A stretch of DNA of 64,000 nt from assembly GCA_049724395.1 (NCBI GenBank), contig JAUGWO010000001.1, forward strand, positions 155,853-219,852, read 5' to 3'. The notes under the pieces are model-generated. The model worked only from the letters and a program-made list of their open reading frames with translations, was not told the origin of the DNA and did not search any database. The DNA comes from Spongospora subterranea f. sp. subterranea (lineage: Eukaryota > Endomyxa: Phytomyxea > Phytomyxea > Plasmodiophorida). The first letter of the stretch is position 1. Each line of letters begins with the position of its first letter. Positions 57,501-64,000 of this stretch are shown here, piece after piece. The translations under genes were made by a program, and so were the position numbers.

Positions 57501-57889
57501 AAAATGGCCCAAAATTGGCCTAAAGAGACGGATCAAACCTTGTTATCCACCGATCTAATCGTGTGTGTGTGTGTTGACAACCCGAGTCCAGGCTCGTAAT
57601 TCCTGAGACGCCAACACAGTTTAGGCTGCAGAACCGGCACATATCGCTATTACCAACCTTCCGTGGTATTCGGTTCGAAATAATCTTTAGCCAACCGATG
57701 GTGCCATGAATCCCGTCAAGTTCGACATCATATCGGCCCTGTCCCTCAAGGACGTAGACCTACCAAGTTTTAACCATGTTCTATGCCAATGGCGCCATTG
57801 AGAATTTAAACTCTATAAGAGATCCGTTAACATTCCAGAGCTGTCACTGCTCAGAAGTTACGACATGATATCGACCACGATGTTTTATA
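54524..57889. other. Gene-poor stretch
   Basis: More than 3 kb with no gene I can support. It holds a 21-base tandem array at 55756 and a small inverted pair (TTGACCAAGAGTATGA near 54823 and its complement near 54999). A few open frames (56642-56983 and 57067-57345, both minus) lack recognisable domains. The latter reads SDLQIDGRHIQKFMQSLSST and could be a decayed exon. Confidence 0.4.
55756..55846. repeat. 21-base tandem repeat, about 4 copies
   Basis: Units AAAATTTCGTTTTGACCCCC plus one base start at 55756, 55777, 55798 and 55819. A degenerate outlier lies near 55700 (CCGTTTTGACCCCCT). On the minus strand it reads as GGSKRNF-type heptapeptides, since 21 is a multiple of three. Confidence 0.95.
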
Positions 57890-60400
57890 TTTCATAGTGG
57901 TACTTGAGTTAAATCGCCCAGAGTCGGATATTTTCACAATCGACGACGAAGACTTGTACAAGTTCATGGATGATCGTGTCAAGCAAGATTCCGTTGCCAA
58001 TGTCGACGTTCGAAGCATGTTCGACTCGCTTCTGTTTCATTCACACCCTGATCATGAACGATGCGCTTCGGATTTGATTATGCAGTCTCGCAGAATCATC
58101 AGTGAATCTGGGAGGACGAAACTATACCATTAAGAGTCATCTCTTGTTGAGCTACAGATCAATGCAATGGTAAGAGGTTTATATCGATCCATTCGCGGCA
58201 AGATCTCCAGCGTCAGCTCTTAACAACTGCGATTTCCGCCAGAAGTGATGTGACCAGATTCTACCAAATCTTGAAATCTTCAATCGAGATGTTTATCAGA
58301 TTCAATGGGTTGACACAATCAGGTCGCCAGAATCATTCTGCAAGGAAACAATAATTTCCGCCAGGATGTTGTAAGGGAGACTCATTCCCGACATATTCAC
58401 ATGTGGGTGCCACACATGTGGGTGCCACACATGTGGGTGCCACACAGGAGCAGAAGTATAACACTGTTGTGGCGTTGTGTTTACATTGTGAAGGTCCTCA
58501 TAATGTTAGAAGAAGTCGTAAGTTGGCTTCAGAACAAGCTCAAAAGCTCTTACGCGAAGCAGCCTCAACCACAACGATAAGAAACCAGTGTGAGTTTCAA
58601 TTTTCAATGGCCGACTTTCATTCATCATCAGCGAAGAGATCGTGATCGTCCACCACCCAAAACTATTGTTGAGCCCTCGCAGACGCGTTCTGGGCGGCCA
58701 TTTTCGAAAAGTGCAATCAACAAGCCTCACGAGCAGATACCGATGTCTAAGGTTATCGTGTCAGGTTCGAAAATGAGGAGGATTACCTTTGTGAACATGT
58801 GGATAGAATCGATGATAATTGAGGTCGTACCAATCGGATTAATGCTGCCCACCTTCCCACTGAATGGCGACCTCCAAAAAGGTTCATTGCGTTCCCGAAT
58901 CCCCAAAGGAAACACCGATTGTTCTGCAATTCACTCCAGTGCCGAAGCAAATAAGATCAGTTGAATTATCTGTCGGAGATACCAAGTTTACGGATCAAAC
59001 CGCAATCGATGAGGGTGATGAGTTTACTGTCATAGGGAACAACACGTGGCAGGTTCTACAAACAGAAGATCTAGAAATTCGATCAGGCTCGCGAACATTT
59101 TCGTTGGGCGACGGTTTCTCAATTGAGCCGCATTTTCTTGTATTGGTGGACATAACAATTTCTACATTTACTGGAAGCGTCACCGTCAGACGACATTGGG
59201 TGCACGTGCTCGACGATGATATTCCCGATGTGCTATTGGGCCGACCGCTGCTATCATGCCTAGGCAATTAGATGTGGAAAAACGGTTGTGTGATTTAGGC
59301 CAACGAATTCTTGAAACCATCGACGAACCGTCCGATCTAGAACATCAACTCGACCAGAAGCTAATCGTCGATGATGATACTTTTCCTATTGTACAAACTC
59401 TGGCCACGAAGGATATCTCTTCTGTGTTGGAAAAGATATGCGATGATGAAAGGAGCAACGGCGTTTCTGTGGTTTCGGTTCAGGTTTTGTCAAACCTTTT
59501 TCAAAAATATCAGGATGTTTTCCGATTGAATCTTGGTCCTGACCCGCCAGTTAATGTTGGTCCTATAGTTGTGGAGTTGAAACCTGACGCTGTTCCAGTT
59601 TTATGTAAGTCTCGTCGCCAGCCACAACTGCATAAGGATTTATTAGAGGACCATTTCAAGCAGTTGATCAAATTCGGATTCGTGAACCTCAATCCCAAAT
59701 CTCAGTGGGCGTCACCGTGTTTTTTCCGCTGCCAAAAGTGGTGAAAACAGGACAATCCGTTCAGTCGTCGATCTTCGCGTTCCTAATTCGATGATTCAAC
59801 GTTGCGTTTGGCCTATGCCGCATCTGTGTATGGTTGGATCATACCTATCGACGTCGAAAGTATTCGCAGTTTTGGATGGTTTTAAAGGCAATTTCCGATT
59901 ACTGGATCTATTGAGTCTTTGTCAATGATGATTCCTCTCGGTATCATTACCCCTCTCAGAATATCCACAAGGGAATCATGGAGCAGATACTTAGGCCTGA
60001 ACTTTCGATGCAACAACTACTACTCTGGATTGACGATTTATTGGTACATGCACAGGATGAAGATAATTTATTATCAATCTCACGCAAGATCTTCAAATGC
60101 TGCGACGAATTCGGTTTGAAACTGAACGCATCCAGATGCAAGTTCTTCCTCAAGGAAGCGAATCATTGTGGGAAGTTATACTCATCAGATGGTTGTCGTC
60201 ACGGTCCCGATTGTTTATCGGCACTCGTTAATATGCCTCGTTCCTGCGACAGCAGCCGATCTGATGCAGTTTATTTGCCCTGCAACATGGTTGAGTCCAC
60301 ATATCATCGATTCTGAACGGTTTATTCAGCCTTTGAAAAATTTGTTAGATATTCTTTTGCAGGCAACGTCTCGACGTACCAAATCTTTGGCTCGGTGAAT
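57890..60400 (+). mobile_element. Ty3/Gypsy-like LTR retrotransposon fossil (gag-pol remnants)
   Basis: Plus-strand pieces occur in the usual order for this family: gag-like sequence, a protease-like region and reverse-transcriptase blocks. The reverse transcriptase is the most recognisable part and fits Ty3/Gypsy. No clear integrase part and no flanking LTRs were found, so the copy looks partial as well as broken, with several breaks. Divergence suggests an old insertion. A 15-base tandem repeat lies within it at 58399. Confidence 0.75.
58399..58443. repeat. 15-base tandem repeat, 3 copies
   Basis: Three exact units of ACATGTGGGTGCCAC, with a partial unit after. The period is a multiple of three. 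It sits inside the LTR fossil. Confidence 0.97.
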
Positions 60401-60927
60401 TGTAAATAACCGATCAGTTCTGGACTAACGAACATGAAGAGACTTTTAAAGGCACTGACAATGGGCAATTTCGCATTCTGCAATGTAGAGTCGCTGGTCG
60501 AACTCCACCTCGCAGGTATTTGATCTTTCAATGGCAGGAAGTGGAGTGAACCGCTTTTTGCAACAGGGTGATGCTATTGCACTAGATATGATCAATACTG
60601 TGATATGGTCATTTCCCGTCTCCAGCAAAAGCCCAGCTCCACGACTAATCAATGATTGGGGGTGTCTGGTCGATTCGCGGCTAATGATCTGGCATTTTTT
60701 TGTACTAAACCTGTAATTCTTATCAAGAAATTGATGGAAATGACCTTGGACAGATGCAACCAATATTGAAAATCAGCCTTTTTCGACACATTCAAAAGCG
60801 GAAAATCGGGATTCCAGAACTGGGATAAAAATGTTTTGTATTGAAATACAGCCCGCAATACTTCTCAACACATCACAAAAGTTTGTGTTAAGATAAGAGA
60901 CAGTAAAGGCAATGGTAAATCACGATC
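60401..60927. other. No gene recognised
   Basis: About 530 bases between the LTR fossil and the ankyrin-like gene. Short open frames on both strands have no recognisable domain. The sequence may be flank of the fossil or 3' region of the next gene. Confidence 0.35.
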
Positions 60928-62115
60928 TCATGTATCCGGTTGGTCATTGAAATCGACATCACCTTCAATAGACCAGTCAATATCTGTAAACCCCTGATAT
61001 CCAGCATCACCCAATATTTGGAGCACTTCCTTTAGAACATCGCAGATCGATTGTGCAACCGCCTCAAAAGTTGTTGCTGTTGGTTCGGCGTGTTGTTGAA
61101 TTTGCAACTCGAATTTGGTTATCGGTGATCGGACAGTACCATGATTTGATTGAGAAACTGATCGTGATAGGAAATTAATGACATGGACAATCTTCGGTAT
61201 CATCTCAGGACGGCCAAAAAACAAGTCCTTCAGAGCGACACGATCTGGAGGCCAACAATAACAGAGGATAAAAAACAGGAATTGGTGATCGGGCGGATCT
61301 TTAACTGGATATTTAGCAGTCATGGCGGCCTTGTCTAGTTCAGGCAATAAGTGATCTAGAACATAATGGTAAATGCCTTTGCGATATCGTCCTGCGGCTA
61401 CTTCGATAAGATTCTCATTATATCGAAGACCTCTATCTTCCACTAGATATGTTCGAATATAATGAAATTTCGATTCAAAAGTGCTGTGGAGGATATACTC
61501 AGATTCCCAGGGAGTTAAGTGGGATACCCTGGATAACTTGACACCAACTTATCAACGGTAGGAATACCGGGCATTCGACCACATACCCGACCAGGAATCA
61601 CGAGCTTCTCCAGCTCTTCTTTTGGCGGGAAACTTTAAAATAACTTCCTCGTAGATATATCGAATCAGTTCGAGGTGTAATTCGGCACTAAGGGTATAGG
61701 GAGACAACACATCACTGATAAGGTAATACCGAGGAGTAGCCCATGATGGATTTCGTTCGAAATCCCCCTCATAATCATCAAATTCTACAATGACATATGT
61801 CCCTTTTGCCAGCGCTATATAATGCTTGAAAAACTCAATATGACCGTGCTGAAGACATGCTTCAATGTCACACCCGTTATACAAAACACCACCAAATCGC
61901 TGCTTCATCTTGTGTAAAAACCCAATATCACCGGACTCAGCTGCAATTTGTAACAGGTCGACGACACCAGTCCGAGGGCGAGGAATGGGATTGGAACATG
62001 TAGCGATGTAGCTATCGTAAGGCACGAGAATAAATCTAGTGTACTCTTCTTCAATCAAACCGACAGGGAATGGTAATTCTGAGCCGACAACAGATCCGTC
62101 AAGATCAGACGACAT
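60928..62115 (-). CDS. Ankyrin-like repeat protein, unrecognised
   Basis: The minus-strand start MSSDLDGSVVGSELPFPVGL at 62115 leads a 187-codon frame. A short intron (about 61555-61525) can join it to YPTLTPWESEYILHSTFESK and the frame 61443-60928, giving some 370 residues. Two ankyrin-like helical pairs are visible: VDLLQIAAESGDIGFLHKMK and DIEACLQHGHIEFFKHYIAL. This is the short, irregular kind seen in large protist ankyrin families. The second half has a helix-rich part, KGIYHYVLDHLLPELDKAAM and LFFILCYCWPPDRVALKDLF, and an acidic end. Function unknown. An inverted truncated copy lies immediately upstream at 62412-62804, so the gene belongs to an actively duplicating local family. The intron is inferred only. 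Confidence 0.55.
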
Positions 62116-62767
62116 TAAGTGGAATCAAATGAATATTGATCTCAATGATCAGTGATCCAAACTGTGTACAGTAGAGTGGGCGGAAACGGTACAGAAAAGT
62201 GCGCGGCAATTTATATGTCTGTGTACAGTAGAGTCGGGCGGAAAGTGCGCGGAAATCTATATGTTTGGATGACAAAGTACTGTACACATCTCCCTTTCTG
62301 AGCTACTGTGCCTTTTTCCAGGACCGCATCACTGATCATTGAGATCAATATTGAATTGAATCTGCCAATCGCTCTCCACCTCATTGGCACTTGTCCATTT
62401 GTTTACACTCAATGTCCACTGATCTTGACGGATCTGTTATCGGCTCAGGATTACCATTCCCTGTCGGTTTGATTGAAGAAGAGTACACTAGATTTATTCT
62501 CGTGCCTTACGATAGCTACATCGCTACATGTTCCAATCCCATTCTTCGCCCTCGGACTGGTGTCGTCGACCTTTTACAAATTGCAGCTGAGTCCGGTGAT
62601 ATTGGGTTTTCACATCAGATGAAGCAGCGATTTGGTGGTGTTTTGTATCTCAGGTATTACATTAGAGCATGTCTTCAACACGGTCATATTGAGTTTTTCA
62701 AGCATTATATATCGCTGGCAAAAGGGACATATGTTATCATAGAATTATTAGATGATTATGAGGGGGA
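61763..62767. repeat. Inverted duplication of the ankyrin-like gene 5' half
   Basis: The left arm 61763-62115 (minus-strand coding) and right arm 62412-62767 (plus-strand coding) are inverted copies at about 92 percent identity. The pairing continues outward of the start codons (TGATCTCAATGATCAGTGAT near 62130 against its near-complement at 62327-62350). The ~170-base centre holds two copies of a unit starting GTGTACAGTAGAGT and containing GGGCGGAAA and TGCGCGG. Similarity stops sharply after GATTATGAGGGGGA in both arms. Confidence 0.85.
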
Positions 62768-62804
62768 TTATTGCTCGCAGTTTTTATCTGCGCGCAGAAA
62801 ATGA
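62412..62804 (+). pseudogene. Truncated inverted copy of the ankyrin-like gene
   Basis: From MSTDLDGSVIGSGLPFPVGL the frame follows the minus-strand gene through the first ankyrin-like units. After DDYEGDY the similarity ends and the frame reads CSQFLSARRK before a stop. The frame is intact over the shared 118 or so codons with mostly silent or mild changes, so the break is at the duplication end, not decay inside. An in-frame ATG at 62391 gives seven more residues. It lacks the second half of the parent, so I call it a partial copy; it may still be expressed. Confidence 0.6.
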
Positions 62805-62915
62805 CATCAAAATCAATCAAGTTGCGCAATTAGTGATTCTGGTAGACTGCGGTGGCGTTTGTACCTCTTGACGGCGTATTCTGCTTGTCGGACAGAGAGC
62901 CTGTTCCCAGAAGCG

Positions 62916-64000
62916 TCAACTATTCGGTAAGCGTCCATATATCGATAACACTTTCGGGCTGAAGCGCCGAATTTGTTCTAGAGGAACCTGCTCCAACGCC
63001 TTCGGTACAACAATCTGCAAATCTTTCCAGAAGTACGTGCAGTTGCGTCGAGTGTAACTCTTGGCCGCAGCCCAATACATCTCGATAAAGTTAAACTCAC
63101 AATGAAATTTCGGGTAGAAGTCAACTATTCCGTCATTTTGTTCGACTGTTTCGACTATCGATTCTTTTTGCGCCCGAAAATCCGGTTGTTGCTGCAGAAG
63201 AACCGATTTGGCTGAGTCTTTTGATAAGTAGTTTTCCCATACAATCTGGCACTCCCGCATTCGTCTGCATCATCTGTTCAACTCGTTGTCCCCTGTTTCA
63301 TGAACCATCCTGGACGCTGCAGTTTTACGTTCTTTCCGCCATCATTCAGGTTCAGAACTTTAGCATTTAGAGCGTCAGGCGGCAATGCTCGGTGGTTCTG
63401 GGAGTTATCGAACATTAGCAGCCTTTTGCTTTTTGGATGCAAAATTCGGAAAATCGGAATTGCTCGTTCTTGGATCTGTTTGACCAGGTCTTCGGTCCGT
63501 CCAGAAGCCGTCCGCGTTCTTACCTGGCTTGGACGATAACCACAGTTTCAGTAGGAACTAGGGGATTTTCGCTCTCTATCATTGCCTGTCAGTTTCATCG
63601 GTCCATGCATTCAGCAGACTGGATACTCTGACACCATAATGCTCTTCCCTTCACCCTTGGGTCGAATTGGTCGGTTATCCTGATCAACGAAATCGTGCGT
63701 TTTCCCTCATGAGCGCTAAAACAAGATTGTTGTGCGTCACCAGAGCAATCCGCGCCTCGTCATTTTCAAGTTGCGGTTCAATTACCGTCAACATATCCTC
63801 GGCGATATACTTTGGCATTCGACGATCATAAATTGCCATTCGATCAGGAAAGCTTCCCTGTACTGAACTACGTCGTTTCGTTCGTGCCCATCATGATACA
63901 ATCCTTTTTTCAATTCTCGATATTGATAACCCAGAAATTTGAGCCAGCGAATACGTTTTCTCTGATATGGCAATGGGGTTGCAAAGATTCAGATCAATGT
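62916..64000 (-). pseudogene. DDE-superfamily DNA transposase remnant (runs off the window)
   Basis: Minus-strand pieces, from right to left, read KFLGYQYRELKKGLYHDGHE then RNDVVQYREAFLIEW (63973-63788), DFVDQDNRPIRPKGEGKSIM (about 63705-63645), and YPKFHCEFNFIEMYWAAAKS, ALEQVPLEQIRRFSPKVLSI (63260-62916). This order, with HCE-x-NFIE-x-YW carrying the last acidic catalytic residue, is that of a DDE endonuclease family common in fungal and protist transposons. The pieces are in different frames with stops between, including one soon after GKSIMVSEY, so the copy is dead. The 5' part lies beyond 64000. Confidence 0.7.

Overview
This window is nuclear DNA of a eukaryote. Most recognisable genes are split by short GT-AG introns (roughly 50-200 bases), and there are no operons or ribosome binding sites. 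The gene set includes parts of Integrator, the exon junction complex, GPI-anchor synthesis, a mitochondrial ABC exporter, retrograde intraflagellar transport (dynein-2) and the ciliary transition zone. That points to a flagellated, compact-genome protist or early-branching fungal or animal relative. I cannot name the lineage from the sequence alone. All multi-exon coordinates are outer limits; exon joins were read by eye.

Layout. From 1 to 9.1 kb are an alpha/beta hydrolase (-), a spermidine-synthase-fold protein (-), a single-pass membrane protein with a probable beta-propeller (+) and a Gln/Pro-rich PHD-finger protein (+). From 9.1 to 24.7 kb, all on the minus strand, are an ATM1/ABCB7 transporter, Integrator subunit 4, a very large NDK x3 - DPY30-like - adenylate kinase x3 fusion, and the dynein-2 intermediate chain DYNC2I1/WDR60. 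From 25 to 36.6 kb are a coiled-coil gene, two identical divergent tRNA-Leu(CAA) genes, the ergothioneine fusion gene (27657-32356), a basic Cys/His protein, TRM10 and a CASC3/Barentsz-like gene. The last two are convergent, with only 23 bases between stop codons. From 36.6 to 44.8 kb is a repeat island: a PIF/Harbinger-like remnant, 163-base inverted repeats about 3 kb apart, a perfect 131-base palindrome arm pair and a second inverted duplication. From 44.9 to 54.2 kb are a chromodomain protein, an EGF-repeat membrane protein, a TMEM216/TMEM17-type transition-zone protein and PIG-O. From 54.2 to 64 kb is a second repeat-rich stretch: short tandem repeats, a decayed Ty3/Gypsy-like fossil, an inverted-duplicated ankyrin-like gene and a DDE transposase remnant running off the end.

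The most notable object is the gene at 27657-32356. One reading frame series encodes, in order, a class I/II PLP aminotransferase-like domain, a DinB-like iron-binding domain plus FGE-type sulfoxide synthase domain (EgtB-like), and an EgtD-type histidine methyltransferase. The PLP lysine region and the start of the EgtB part lie in one uninterrupted exon. This would place methylation, C-S bond formation and a candidate C-S lyase for ergothioneine in a single polypeptide. Its order differs from fungal Egt1 (methyltransferase first), and it carries an extra PLP domain.

Two ciliary or flagellar genes (DYNC2I1, TMEM216-like), plus an NDK/adenylate kinase chain of the sort found in axonemes, support a flagellated cell.
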